DNA of 64,000 bases from Gammaproteobacteria bacterium (GCA_024279495.1 JAJRRL010000036.1:49119-113118), one strand, 5' to 3'. Positions 36,404 through 46,952 are shown, counted from the stretch's first letter. Notes: generated from the letters alone by a model not told the origin. Numbers and translations: made by a program.

Positions 36404-37339
36404 CTAACGCTTCTGAAAAAACAATTCAGCCTCTGATTTATCGTTAGCTATCTGTTCTTTGAGCGCATCCAAGCCAGAAAACTTAATCACTCCACGCAAA
36501 CGCTTTAAAACAGTGACACGAACATTTTCATCATACAAGTTGCCATCGAAATTCAAACAATGCACTTCTAAACGGACATGATGCTGACCCACTGTTGGCT
36601 GAGAACCCACGTTTGCAACCCCCTCCAACACATCGCCATTAGCGCGAGTTAGAGTCACCACAAACACACCTGTCATCGGCAAGGTCTCTGGTGGTAAATG
36701 CACATTGGCTGTCGGAAAACCTAATAATCGACCTCTTTTTTGGCCATGGGAGACTCGACCACTGACAGAGAAAGGTCGACCCAACAAGCAACTCACACGA
36801 CTCAAGTCACCAACTGACAATGCTTGGCGTACTTCCGTACTACTCACTCGCAAACCATTCAAATCGATAGGTGAAATAACGGTAAGCTTGATATCATATA
36901 CCTGAAGCAGTGACCCTAACTCCGTCACTCCCGCTTCACGCTTTTTACCAAATCGAAAATCACTGCCCACAACCACGTGAGTGACAAACAAAGACTGATG
37001 CAATATCTCTTTAACAAAATCCTCTGCAGACATGTTCGCTAAAGCCTCATTGAATCGAGACACAACGAGACGATCCAAACCCAAAAACTTTAACACCTGA
37101 TATTTATCACGAAAACGCAGAAGCCTTGGCAGCAAAGAAGCGCCATTCTTTTTTGAAAAGTACTCTTTAGGATAAGGCTCGAAGCTCAAGCATCCGCTTA
37201 AAACATCTGTTTTCTTACTTAAACGAATGGCCTCATGAATCAAAGCCTGATGCCCAGCATGCACTCCATCGAAGCAACCCAAACAAACGACCATAGAAGC
37301 CTTTGATTGAACACCTTTTACTAGCCGAATCAATTGCAT
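36404..37339 (-). CDS. ribF: Bifunctional riboflavin kinase / FAD synthetase
   Basis: Makes FMN and then FAD from riboflavin. The 311 residues have an N-terminal nucleotidyltransferase (CLGCFDGVHAGHQALI; VVGSDFRFGKKREAGV; ISSTEVR-like VSSTEVRQAL) and a C-terminal kinase (GRPFSVSGRVSHGQKRGR, LGFPTANV). It follows murJ by 13 bp. In many gammaproteobacteria ileS comes next; here a convergent unknown takes that place. Confidence 0.97.
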   Translation of the reverse strand: MQLIRLVKGVQSKASMVVCLGCFDGVHAGHQALIHEAIRLSKKTDVLSGCLSFEPYPKEYFSKKNGASLLPRLLRFRDKYQVLKFLGLDRLVVSRFNEALANMSAEDFVKEILHQSLFVTHVVVGSDFRFGKKREAGVTELGSLLQVYDIKLTVISPIDLNGLRVSSTEVRQALSVGDLSRVSCLLGRPFSVSGRVSHGQKRGRLLGFPTANVHLPPETLPMTGVFVVTLTRANGDVLEGVANVGSQPTVGQHHVRLEVHCLNFDGNLYDENVRVTVLKRLRGVIKFSGLDALKEQIANDKSEAELFFQKR

Positions 37340-37352
37340 ACCAACTCCCGAA

Positions 37353-38900
37353 TTACGATGGCGATTGCCAGTGCTTTTTGCGAATGCCCAATGCCCATAT
37401 CATGCCTGCGTATAAGATCAAAGCTGTGCCTATGGCCACACACAAATGCACGATACGCATCCACTCGCTCCATTGCAACCACTGCGTAACAGAACCTGCA
37501 TACCACCAAACAAACACAGCCATGGCTGCATTAGCAATGAACACACGCCACAGAAATGGAAGCCACTTTTGATCCGACGAAACACCCAATTTTCTTCCTA
37601 AAAGATACCACAAAACCAAAGCATTCCCCCAAGAAGCAACACTCGTCGATAACGCCAAACCAGCGTGTTTTAAGGGTCCCATCAAGACAAAATTTCCAGC
37701 GACATTCACCAGTAACGCAAAAAAAGCGACTTTTGCAGGCGTTGTCATGTCATGTTTGGCATAAAACGCACTAGCCACTACTTTAATAATCATAAACGCA
37801 GGCAAACCTAAAGCCAGCATACTTAAACTACGCTTGGCCATTAGTACGTCATGCGCATGAAAAGCGCCGCGTTGAATGAGAGTACTGATAATAGGCCCAG
37901 ATAAGACCGTTAAACCCACCATAGCGGGCACACCCAAAAGTAATAATACTCGCATAGACCACGCCAAGGTATGGGCATACCCTTTTGTATCGTCTTTTGC
38001 GTGTTGCTTTGAAAGGGTCGGTAAAATAATTGTCGACATCGCCACGCCAATTAAACCCAAGGGCAAAAAGGTTAAGCGGTCGCTGTAATAGAGCCAAGAA
38101 ATGCTTCCTGTTGGCAGGTAAGAGGCAAAAATATTGTCGATCAACAAGCTCAGCTGACTCACGGAAACACCAAACAAAGCAGGCAACATCAGCTTAAGCA
38201 CGCGTCGAACCAAAGGATTTTTATAATCAAAACGAGGCCAACGAAACCAACCGGATTTCACCCAAAAAGGCAGCAACCAAAGAAGCTGTAATACGCCTGC
38301 AATCAGCACAGAAATAGCCAATACATCAACGCCCATGCGCACATGAGGCGCCCACCACAAAGCACACACAATCATGGTGATATTTAAAAGAACTGGCGTG
38401 ATGGCAGGAATACCAAAACGATGAATGGCATTAAAGATAGAAGCGATAAACGCCACTAGCGAGATAAAAAACAAATACGGAAACACCCAGCGCAGCAAAT
38501 GCGTTGCCAAAGCCAGTGAATCAGGATGATGCGAAAACCCTGGTGCAATTAAAAGAACCACTTTAGACGAAGCAATTTCAACGACTAAGACCACGGCCAG
38601 CAAAGCCACGGTGAGCAAACCACCCATACCTGAAATCAGCCGACCTAAACTCTCCTTATCGCCCTTCTCATGCTCTGCTGCCAACACAGGCACAAAGGCT
38701 TGGGCAAAGGCTCCTTCGGCAAACAAGCTTCGAAGCAAGTTAGGAATACGAAACACCACGACAAAGACATCGAACTCAGCCGTTGCCCCAAAGACCATGG
38801 CCATCACCAAATCTCTCACAAAACCAAACAGCCTGGAGATGAGGGTCATGAACGAGACCACTGCAGCCTGCCGCCAAAGGCGCTTTTGTCCTAACATCAT
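37353..38900 (-). CDS. murJ: Lipid II flippase MurJ
   Basis: Flips lipid II across the inner membrane for peptidoglycan synthesis. Start is taken at the tandem ATGs 38900/38897 (MMLGQKRLWRQAAVV); the frame stays open to 38954, but that part is poorly family-like. About 515 residues with some 13-14 membrane helices. Signatures are SRLFGFVRDLVMAMVFGA, FRIPNLLRSLFAEGAFAQAF and FYAKHDMTTP. It is normally back-to-back with rpsT; here 8 kb of other genes separate them. Confidence 0.96.
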   Translation of the reverse strand: MMLGQKRLWRQAAVVSFMTLISRLFGFVRDLVMAMVFGATAEFDVFVVVFRIPNLLRSLFAEGAFAQAFVPVLAAEHEKGDKESLGRLISGMGGLLTVALLAVVLVVEIASSKVVLLIAPGFSHHPDSLALATHLLRWVFPYLFFISLVAFIASIFNAIHRFGIPAITPVLLNITMIVCALWWAPHVRMGVDVLAISVLIAGVLQLLWLLPFWVKSGWFRWPRFDYKNPLVRRVLKLMLPALFGVSVSQLSLLIDNIFASYLPTGSISWLYYSDRLTFLPLGLIGVAMSTIILPTLSKQHAKDDTKGYAHTLAWSMRVLLLLGVPAMVGLTVLSGPIISTLIQRGAFHAHDVLMAKRSLSMLALGLPAFMIIKVVASAFYAKHDMTTPAKVAFFALLVNVAGNFVLMGPLKHAGLALSTSVASWGNALVLWYLLGRKLGVSSDQKWLPFLWRVFIANAAMAVFVWWYAGSVTQWLQWSEWMRIVHLCVAIGTALILYAGMIWALGIRKKHWQSPS

Positions 38901-39058
38901 GAATTCCCACAGAAAAGCCCAAGTGTACGCAAAGAAAACGATCCTCACAAGCAAGATCTTTTTTATACTTTAAAATCAACAAGTTAGGCATAATAAGCGT
39001 CTTTGGAATGTGCTCAAAAAATAACCTATATTAAAGGTGTAAACACAGAACCTTGGCA

Positions 39059-42043
39059 ATGGCGACTATGAGTAGAAGAAAACCAGAATTAGCAATACTG
39101 CAAAGCTCCGCTCTGATCAATTCAGATCGCTGCTTTGAAAAATACTCGCCTCCCAGAATCAAAAAAATGCGTAAAGCCATTAGCAATGCCGAGCTTGCCC
39201 AAGCCTTTGGAGTATCAATCCCACATATCCAAAGATATGTCCAAAACGGTGTGGATAGAAACTTTTATAACCCCAAGGTTCGACCCAAAATGCTCGAACT
39301 CTATGCCTTAATTCAGAAGCTGATTAGAGAAGAAGGAACTGATAAAAATACTGTCGCGATGTTCCGAAACAAGTTCAATGAAAATAGCATAAGTTGCCCT
39401 GAAGGGATGATCAATCGCATACAATCGTGCCTGGAATCTGGAGGAGCCGACAGCAGCGTGCCTGCCTTGCTAGCTGCCATCAGAAAAGATATCGCCGAAA
39501 AAGTGTCAACTTATTTGGGCTTTGGAGATGATAAGGAAGGTATTCACCGGAAGACAGTCGTTAGAATAGTCCTCAATAAAAAGCTCCATGCCGGCATACC
39601 CACTGCAAAAAATAGTGTTAAGGATAAGCATGCAGAAAGTTTTCTTAGACGTGAGCCGCGCTTATCTGCTCAGGTGATGAGTGCAGCCTCTTATCTTTTC
39701 AAAGAATATTACACGCCTCACCGAATCGTTGAAGAACTTTTTAAGAGTGCTTTTTTGAGCCGTGGATGCAGAGACTACCTGCAAGCTGATGACAGTGACT
39801 ATGAAGGCAGCGCAATGGAAGCTGCCTATACTTTTTACGCCAAGGTATTAAACATAAAAGACGAGCCTGATGAATCATTTCAAGTCAAAAAAGCTTCTCT
39901 TTTTATAAGCGGTGACGTAACAATTGATGAAGAAGAAACTCTCAAAACGTACGCTTTGAAAAAATCTCGTGTTATCTCTGACACCATAACTCACTTCTTC
40001 AAAGAAGGAGTTTTTGAGGAAGATCAACTAAGCAAAGGCATCTGCACAGAATACAATAACACTACTCTTAATCTTCATATTGATGAAAGCAACATAAAAA
40101 ACACCCTAATTCAATTCAAAAGAAAAGACGGCGAAACCACACAGTTTTTTCTTGGTAATGCTCATCATTTTTCCCTTGACATCAAAGATGTACTTGATAC
40201 TAGCTACATGCTAGAAAAAGAAGATAAAAAAGCATTGATTGATTTAATTAACACGAGCAAAGCCTCCCCAGAAATCAAAAGGGAACTCAAAGCTCAGTTG
40301 GCTACTTCTGGTTTTGATGTTGATCTAACAACACAAGAAGAGAAAGAACAGCTACGAAGTCAACTAGGTAATATTAAAGGGGTTCTTAAACAAATCTCTA
40401 AACTGCCTGAAAAACAACAAAAAAATGCTCTAGTCAAACACACAGATCTGATGTCATCTCCCATTGAAAAAATCGATGATTTAGCAAGACTACTGACATT
40501 CGCCAAAAAAAATAGCCTCTCCACACTATCAGACACCCTCCTAAAAGAGAATGGCCCTATTGCCATTCTTCATAAGGACCTTGAGGGGGAAAACCCTTGT
40601 GAGTCCATGTTTGAGATTTCTGTTTTATGCAAAGAAAAATACCCTACCCTTGGAAAAGATATCGAAAATGCATTCTTAAAGCTTGGGCCTGAAGTCAAAA
40701 ACAAGCATTCTGGTGACACAACCCTAATAATTGCTATCAAGACTGGTCAGACAGATCTTGCTTTAAAGCTAATTGAAAAAAGTGAACAAAAAAAATCCCG
40801 CTACTCTTCGGGTGCTGCTCGGGGGGTTGACACGCGCAATGGAAAAGGAGAAACAGCCCTAATACTTGCCGCTAAAACAGGAAATGAAAAAGTCTTCAAA
40901 GACTTACTGAAAAAAGGTGCCAGCATATACTTTACCGGCGGAAAAGAGCGATACTACGCATTAGACCTAGCTGCAAAAGCTGGTCATACAACAATATGTG
41001 ACATGATGATCTCAATAGAGATAGGCCCTGATGCAGATTATTCCAAGCATCGCCCCTCTCGTTTAGGTAAAGCCATTCTTGCATCGATAGAAGGCGGGCA
41101 TAAAAAGATCTGTAAAAATCTGTTATGCTCGCTTGGAGAGAGAGCATCAACCGAACATCTTCTTCTTGCCCTATCCACTGCAACAGAAAAAAATTATCCT
41201 GTAATAACCGGTCTCATCTCAGAGAGTCTATGTGACAATCAGCCAACGCACAAGCAGGTCATTCGTTATTCAAGGGAAGCCGTCGAATCAGGTAACACCA
41301 AGATGTCTCTTGCTATTGCCAAGGTAAATCCTAAGTTCTTCAAAAAAAATAAAAACTGGCTTATAGGTCTTGCCGCTGTAAATGGCCACACCGAGACCGT
41401 TAATACCTTAATCACTGAAAGTGACTTTGACTTTGACAGTTTTTTAAAAACACCGTCAAAAATCATGTCAAGAACTATCAAAAAAGAGGTCTTAAAGCTT
41501 TTTTGCAAACACAAAAATATTAATGTTTGGGTTGAAAAAACAGCCGATCACTACCTAGGCGATCGAGCTAGAGAGGCCAAAACCAAAGAAGCCATCACTG
41601 GAAACGTCAATAAAAAAAGCAACAGTGGTCGTGGAACACTTAATCAAGAAAACATTCAAAATCATCGCCTGAAAAGCATCTTTGGGATTCCCTTCAGAGA
41701 AAAAAGAGATGCTGCTCACGCCTTTGCTCATTTTATTAAAAAACCAACTTTTAAAAAATTAACAGCTCTCAAAAAATGCCATTGGCGAGCTTTGAATCAA
41801 GGTCGACTGAAAAAACGATTATTGAAACCATATCTTATGCATCAAAAAAGAAACGGCGGCTTCAAGCAGCGCTTTGCTGAATCCAGCCTTGATGCTTGGT
41901 TTCGCACTCAAAAAAAAGAGCTCTCTGAAAGTCCTACTCAGCAAAACGAAAAGGCTCCTTTAAATCCAGTAGAAACCGCTAATACAGCCAATCAAGAGCA
42001 GCAGCCTAATAGGCAAAGGGAACAACCCGGACTAAGAAGATAG
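39059..42043 (+). CDS. Giant ankyrin-repeat protein with N-terminal HTH-like segment (paralogue 1)
   Basis: No named family. Start is ATG 39059, aligned with GTG 42174 of the next gene; an ATG nine bases later is also shared. 994 residues. Residues 44-63 (AELAQAFGVSIPHIQRYV) look like a helix-turn-helix and lead into NPKVRPKMLELY. A middle block (about 350-400, FKRKDGETTQFFLGNAHHFS) is nearly identical in both paralogues. Ankyrin units run from about 550 to 790 (GDTTLIIAIKTGQTD, GETALILAAKTGNE, ALDLAAKAGHTTIC, IGLAAVNGHTETV). A conserved C-terminal region (FGIPFREKRDA...HWRALNQGR) and polar tail follow. No signal peptide or membrane helix. Confidence 0.82.
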   Translation: MATMSRRKPELAILQSSALINSDRCFEKYSPPRIKKMRKAISNAELAQAFGVSIPHIQRYVQNGVDRNFYNPKVRPKMLELYALIQKLIREEGTDKNTVAMFRNKFNENSISCPEGMINRIQSCLESGGADSSVPALLAAIRKDIAEKVSTYLGFGDDKEGIHRKTVVRIVLNKKLHAGIPTAKNSVKDKHAESFLRREPRLSAQVMSAASYLFKEYYTPHRIVEELFKSAFLSRGCRDYLQADDSDYEGSAMEAAYTFYAKVLNIKDEPDESFQVKKASLFISGDVTIDEEETLKTYALKKSRVISDTITHFFKEGVFEEDQLSKGICTEYNNTTLNLHIDESNIKNTLIQFKRKDGETTQFFLGNAHHFSLDIKDVLDTSYMLEKEDKKALIDLINTSKASPEIKRELKAQLATSGFDVDLTTQEEKEQLRSQLGNIKGVLKQISKLPEKQQKNALVKHTDLMSSPIEKIDDLARLLTFAKKNSLSTLSDTLLKENGPIAILHKDLEGENPCESMFEISVLCKEKYPTLGKDIENAFLKLGPEVKNKHSGDTTLIIAIKTGQTDLALKLIEKSEQKKSRYSSGAARGVDTRNGKGETALILAAKTGNEKVFKDLLKKGASIYFTGGKERYYALDLAAKAGHTTICDMMISIEIGPDADYSKHRPSRLGKAILASIEGGHKKICKNLLCSLGERASTEHLLLALSTATEKNYPVITGLISESLCDNQPTHKQVIRYSREAVESGNTKMSLAIAKVNPKFFKKNKNWLIGLAAVNGHTETVNTLITESDFDFDSFLKTPSKIMSRTIKKEVLKLFCKHKNINVWVEKTADHYLGDRAREAKTKEAITGNVNKKSNSGRGTLNQENIQNHRLKSIFGIPFREKRDAAHAFAHFIKKPTFKKLTALKKCHWRALNQGRLKKRLLKPYLMHQKRNGGFKQRFAESSLDAWFRTQKKELSESPTQQNEKAPLNPVETANTANQEQQPNRQREQPGLRR

Positions 42044-42173
42044 AACGCAATCAGCGCTCTCAAACAGAGAATCTAGACTCACCTTGGAGAAAAATCAATG
42101 AGTTAGAGAAAAAAGAACAAGTGCAATGACTTATAAATGATCTATAATAGAGTATAAGTAGATCAACCTCCCG

Positions 42174-45077
42174 GTGGCGACTATGAGCAGAAGAAAACCA
42201 GAATTAGGAATACTGCAAAGCTCCGCTCTGATCAAGTTCGAGGAGGGCTTTAAAAAGTACACACCTCCCAAGGTGACGATAACAGACAAAAACGTAAGTA
42301 ATGAGCAACTCGCTGAATTATTTAAAATGTCACCTGAGCTTATTCAAAAATATGTCGTAAAAGGTGTGGACAAGAACTACTACAACCCAAAAGTTCGCCC
42401 TAAAATGCTAGAGCTATACAATTTAATGAAACAACTTGAAAAACAAGAAGGCAATGACAAAGGAACCATTTCGACCTTTAGAAACAAAATCAATGAAAAC
42501 ACCAAAAGCTGCCCAGAAGGCATGATTAATCGTATGCAACAATGCATTGAGTCTGCTTCAGACGAAACCACTGTCCCAGCTATTTTAGGCCGAATCAGAA
42601 AAGATATCGCGCAAAAAGTAGCAAACAAATTAAAAATTACATACACTCATTCCCATGAAGTAGTCAGAGTTGTTCTTAATGGTATGGAGGCTAACATACC
42701 TATACCTGAAGGAACAGTCGATGATCACTATGCTAAGAACATCATTGAGCAAGATCGCGAGACAGTCAATAGCATCATCCGCACCGGCGCTCAACTTTTT
42801 AAAGAACATTATACGCCTCATGCCATCGCTGAAGAGCTATTAGAGTCTGCCTTTCTAGCTCGGGGATGCAAAGACTATCTACAAGCTGACGACAGTCCTT
42901 ATAACGGCGTAGCCGTAAATGGTGCTTATCTTTATTATCAAAAAATTCTAAATTTAAACGATGAATCAGACAAACGCCCTATTGAACAAAGGCAATATGA
43001 TGTTTTTATCATGGGTGAAGATGACGACGGCGATGAAAGAATCTACGCCGTGAAAAAATCTCGCGTTATCTCTGACACCATAACTCACTGCTTTAAAGAA
43101 GGGATCTTTGATCTCTCACAACTAAGTAAAGCCAGCAGCAAAGAATACAATGGCACTACTCTTAAGTTTCATATTGATGAAGGAAATATTAAAAATACAC
43201 TGATTCAATTCAAAAGAAAAGATGGCGAAACCACTCAGTTTTTTCTTGGTAATGCTCATCACTTTTCCCTTGATACCGAAAATGTACTTGATACTAGCTA
43301 CATGCTAGGAAAAGAAGATAAAAAAGCATTGATTTATTTAATTGACTCGATCGAAGCTAGCCCGGGAGTAAAAGAAGAACTAAAAGTTAAGCTAGTTGCT
43401 TCTGGTTTTGACATCACGCTTAATCAAAATAATCAATTTGAAGTAGACGCCCTATCGCAAGAACTAGGTGATATCTCTGGATTAGAAAAACGCTTAGAGA
43501 AACTACCCGAAAAACAACAAAAAAGGGCTCTCTTAAAAAATGATATCGTGCTCACTCACCTTATCAGAAAGGCTGATGACCTTCTAAAGCTAAAAGACCT
43601 GGCAAGTAAAGACGAAACGCTTGCATCCACAGTAGACTCACTTTCCGAAGAGCGCATTCTTAATCTAACGGTTAAGTCTCTGGAGTCAACCCTCAGCCCT
43701 GCTATTTTCAAGGTGGCTGCCTTATACGAAGAAAAATACCCCCAAATTGAAGAACAACTTAAAAAAGCCTTAATTAAAAAGCACCGGGAGAACTGGAAAG
43801 ACCCCGATACTGGGAGCACAGCCGCAATGCTTGCCATCAAAGCAGGGTATAATGATGTTGCATTGAGAATCATCAACACATATAAGGATTCAACCGGTTG
43901 GGGTGGAACAACCCAGCTTGACGGTCTTTCCAGTGAAAACGAAAATGAAGAAACCGCCCTGTCAATTGCGGCTAACATGGGAAATGAAACAATATGCAAA
44001 GCGATACTTAAGAAAAAAATCAATCATTACAACAGCAAACAACCACTCAAACTAGCTGCCCAAGGTGGGCACACAAAAATATGCCAAATGATATTTGATA
44101 AGGCTTCAAATTTTAATAGGGACACAAGGCCTGTTGGAGATGCCATTATCGCTTCAGCTACAAATGGGCATACAAGCACTTGTGAAATGCTAGTAAAATG
44201 CTGTCATAGAAACCGCTTTCCTGCCTCTCATGTTTTTAAAGCTCTCAGTAAAGCACTCGAGAACAAGCATGATGAAACGAGCACATTCCTCTCTAACGTG
44301 ATAAAAAAATCTTCGGGGATCAAAGAACAGCTTGACGGTTTTCTTAAAGAGGCAACCAAAAACAGCAACATAAACATGTACCTTGCTCTTGCCAAAATAA
44401 ATCCTGTCTATTTAAAAGAAAATGCACGTAACATCATTAGCATTGCTGCTAATGATGGACACACTAATATCGTCAGCGAATTAGTGATTCAAGGCGCCCT
44501 TGAGTTTGATGCCTTCTCAAAATTACCATCAAAAGTTATCTCAAGAGAAACTAAACTAAAAATTGTGGATGATTTTAGCAAACTCACTAATATCACCGAT
44601 TGGGTTGAAAAAACAGCTGCCCGTTACTTAGGTACACGACAAGATGAAGCAAAGGCAACAGGAAAAGGAGCCGGCCTAATAAGTGAAAAAGGCGAAGGAA
44701 GCCACAGACTAACCAGCCTCTTCGGTATCCCCTACAGCGAAAAAAAAGCTGCAGTTAAGGCTTTTGTTGCATTCACAAAAAATCCTTCCCCCGAAGGACT
44801 AGCAGACCTCAAAAAAAATCATTGGCGTGGCTTGAATGAGGGCCGAACCCGCGAGCAATTATTCAAGCCCTTTTTAATGCATCAACGAAGAAACGATGCC
44901 TTTAAAAAACAAATTGGCGAAACATCTGCTAATGCTTGGCTACGCACTCAAGAGAAAAAACTCGGCAAACCTGCCCCTGTGGAACAAACAACACAAAAAG
45001 GCTCGAGAGAACCCTTAAAAAATGAAACAGACAAAAACAACCAAAGAGAAAGCGATCAAAAGACGTTTGGCATGTAA
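42174..45077 (+). CDS. Giant ankyrin-repeat protein with N-terminal HTH-like segment (paralogue 2)
   Basis: Tandem paralogue of the preceding gene, 130 bp downstream, 967 residues from GTG 42174 (or ATG 42183). It has the same plan: HTH-like EQLAELFKMSPELIQKYV, NPKVRPKMLELYNL, the FKRKDGETTQFFLGNAHHFS block, ankyrin units from about 540 to 770 (GSTAAMLAIKAGYND, EETALSIAANMGNE, PLKLAAQGGHTKIC, ISIAANDGHTNIV), and the C-terminal FGIPYSEKKAA...HWRGLNEGR region. A TATAAT at 42143 may be its -10. An intracellular effector role is inferred from the domain type. Confidence 0.82.
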   Translation: MATMSRRKPELGILQSSALIKFEEGFKKYTPPKVTITDKNVSNEQLAELFKMSPELIQKYVVKGVDKNYYNPKVRPKMLELYNLMKQLEKQEGNDKGTISTFRNKINENTKSCPEGMINRMQQCIESASDETTVPAILGRIRKDIAQKVANKLKITYTHSHEVVRVVLNGMEANIPIPEGTVDDHYAKNIIEQDRETVNSIIRTGAQLFKEHYTPHAIAEELLESAFLARGCKDYLQADDSPYNGVAVNGAYLYYQKILNLNDESDKRPIEQRQYDVFIMGEDDDGDERIYAVKKSRVISDTITHCFKEGIFDLSQLSKASSKEYNGTTLKFHIDEGNIKNTLIQFKRKDGETTQFFLGNAHHFSLDTENVLDTSYMLGKEDKKALIYLIDSIEASPGVKEELKVKLVASGFDITLNQNNQFEVDALSQELGDISGLEKRLEKLPEKQQKRALLKNDIVLTHLIRKADDLLKLKDLASKDETLASTVDSLSEERILNLTVKSLESTLSPAIFKVAALYEEKYPQIEEQLKKALIKKHRENWKDPDTGSTAAMLAIKAGYNDVALRIINTYKDSTGWGGTTQLDGLSSENENEETALSIAANMGNETICKAILKKKINHYNSKQPLKLAAQGGHTKICQMIFDKASNFNRDTRPVGDAIIASATNGHTSTCEMLVKCCHRNRFPASHVFKALSKALENKHDETSTFLSNVIKKSSGIKEQLDGFLKEATKNSNINMYLALAKINPVYLKENARNIISIAANDGHTNIVSELVIQGALEFDAFSKLPSKVISRETKLKIVDDFSKLTNITDWVEKTAARYLGTRQDEAKATGKGAGLISEKGEGSHRLTSLFGIPYSEKKAAVKAFVAFTKNPSPEGLADLKKNHWRGLNEGRTREQLFKPFLMHQRRNDAFKKQIGETSANAWLRTQEKKLGKPAPVEQTTQKGSREPLKNETDKNNQRESDQKTFGM

Positions 45078-45182
45078 CGCAAAATAATGAGCATAAAAAG
45101 CTGATACCTTACGCATTTTTGACTAGCTGCTCAGCAACTACTATTATGGTCAGTATCCGTAACATCACCTCTGGACGCTAGC

Positions 45183-46841
45183 ATGACCCACACAGAAAAA
45201 AAACCATTGCTCCTGTTTTTAAGCATCGGAGTGATGCAGGGTCTTCTTTACACGCTACTGCTAGCAAGTCCATTCACTAAAGCATTCTCTCATGTTTTAG
45301 CTCCCTCACTGATTTTTATTGTCTGCATGGGTTTTATTACCCTTTTTTCTTACAATGGCAAGCAGACAGCTCGATTGCTCCTTTTTACTTTCTTTCTTTC
45401 CATTCTCATTTCTCTTATTGTTTATTTCACTCCATTCGATCGAGGCGTTACGACCGCTCTCACTCAAATCTTTGGTATTTACACTGCTATTTGCTTGTTA
45501 CAAGGCTACCACCACAATCAGTATCAAAAGCCAGAGTATTCTACGTTATTTGCTAATGTCTGGAATAATATCTCACTTCTCTTTACCACGGCTGTCTTTG
45601 TGCTTCTAAGCAAACTGGTTTTTCTTTTATGGGGTGCTTTATTCTCTTTAATTGGCATAAAGATCTTCAGCCACTTGTTTTCAAGCCTCAGCTTTTACAC
45701 CTTATTCACCCCGATCTTCTCTGTTATTGGCTTATACATCAGCTTTAAATCAAAACACCTGATCTACGGCTTAAGAGCCATCATACTTGGGTTTTTCAAA
45801 GCGCTACTCCCCGTACTCTCATTCATCGGCACACTCTACTTAGTCGCTCTCATCGTCAAGGCACTCACCAACCTTCATCCCATCGCCAAAGAAGCGACAG
45901 ACATTGGCTTGCAAAGCCTAACCTATGTTTTCCTAGCTATTATTTTTATCAATGCCGTTTACCAAGATGGAAAAATACAATTACCACAATCTCGATGGTA
46001 CCGAATAACAGTAGCAACCTTAATTTACCTGCTTCCTTTGATGTCATTTCTGAGTCTAATCACTTTGTTCATCTGTTCACCTCAACCTAGTCTAAATAAA
46101 ACAAGTATCAATCTGTTTTTAGCACTGCTGCTTTTCCTAGGGTATGCCAGCTTTTATTTAGTAGGCATCCTACAGAAAAAAAGAGTGTGGCTTTCTACAC
46201 TCAAAACAGGAAACACGATTCTTGCCTGGGTATTAATTGGCTTGATGATACTCTTTACCATACCTAGCTTTTATCAACTATTCCCCAACCCACCAAAAAG
46301 ACAAATCGCAAGCAAAGTGACTGCGAAAAACAAAGAAATCCTAACAATAAGCACCGATTTTTTATTCAGTCAATCCATGATGTATAAAGCCAGATTGAGC
46401 TGGATCGATTCACCCAAGGCAAGCAGCTCTCTTATTTTAGGCTATCGAGACAATCGCCCTCTTCATACCTGCCAAGTAAGTGATCATGGAACATTCTTCT
46501 TTGGCGAACAACAAAACAATCAATGTGCCTATGTGTTAACTCTAAACGATGGAACAAAGCCCACAGCTCACTTTTCTCCGACCTTTCAATCGCTACAAGG
46601 TAAAACAGCAGCTATTCGCTGGCAGAATGGAAGCGCTATGGCGTCTCATGGCAAAACCCTCATCCAGAGCAAGCTTAAGCGCCGCCTACGCCACTTAATC
46701 TGCAGAACCATCTATGATGGCAAGATACACCTTGGCTCAGTCACAGCGAAAGTACTTTGGCGTGAGAATAGCTGCCAGATAATTGTGAACAATCAAGTAC
46801 ATGGGCTTAACTTCTTTGAAGAATTGGGCAATGCCCCTTAA
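45183..46841 (+). CDS. DUF4153-like multi-spanning membrane protein
   Basis: The 552 residues have about ten to eleven hydrophobic helices in the first 370 residues, then a soluble C-terminal part of about 180 residues. The segment NVWNNISLLFTTAVFVLL...LWGALFSLIGI resembles the conserved core of DUF4153 proteins, whose function is unknown. The ATG follows GACGCTAGC without a strong ribosome site. It closes the accessory block between murJ and rpsT. Confidence 0.7.
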   Translation: MTHTEKKPLLLFLSIGVMQGLLYTLLLASPFTKAFSHVLAPSLIFIVCMGFITLFSYNGKQTARLLLFTFFLSILISLIVYFTPFDRGVTTALTQIFGIYTAICLLQGYHHNQYQKPEYSTLFANVWNNISLLFTTAVFVLLSKLVFLLWGALFSLIGIKIFSHLFSSLSFYTLFTPIFSVIGLYISFKSKHLIYGLRAIILGFFKALLPVLSFIGTLYLVALIVKALTNLHPIAKEATDIGLQSLTYVFLAIIFINAVYQDGKIQLPQSRWYRITVATLIYLLPLMSFLSLITLFICSPQPSLNKTSINLFLALLLFLGYASFYLVGILQKKRVWLSTLKTGNTILAWVLIGLMILFTIPSFYQLFPNPPKRQIASKVTAKNKEILTISTDFLFSQSMMYKARLSWIDSPKASSSLILGYRDNRPLHTCQVSDHGTFFFGEQQNNQCAYVLTLNDGTKPTAHFSPTFQSLQGKTAAIRWQNGSAMASHGKTLIQSKLKRRLRHLICRTIYDGKIHLGSVTAKVLWRENSCQIIVNNQVHGLNFFEELGNAP

Positions 46842-46886
46842 GCAGCAGATAAACCTGAAAACAGCGCCGAATAGCGCAAGAAATGG

Positions 46887-46915
46887 TTGACAAACGCTCC
46901 AGAAAGCGTCATAGT
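46887..46915 (+). promoter_or_regulatory. Candidate rpsT promoter
   Basis: TTGACA (46887-46892), 17 bases, CATAGT (46910-46915), 38 bp ahead of the rpsT start. The -35 is perfect. Confidence 0.6.
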
Positions 46916-46952
46916 TCTGCCTCGGTTTTTATACTTTTTTTAGGAGTCCATT

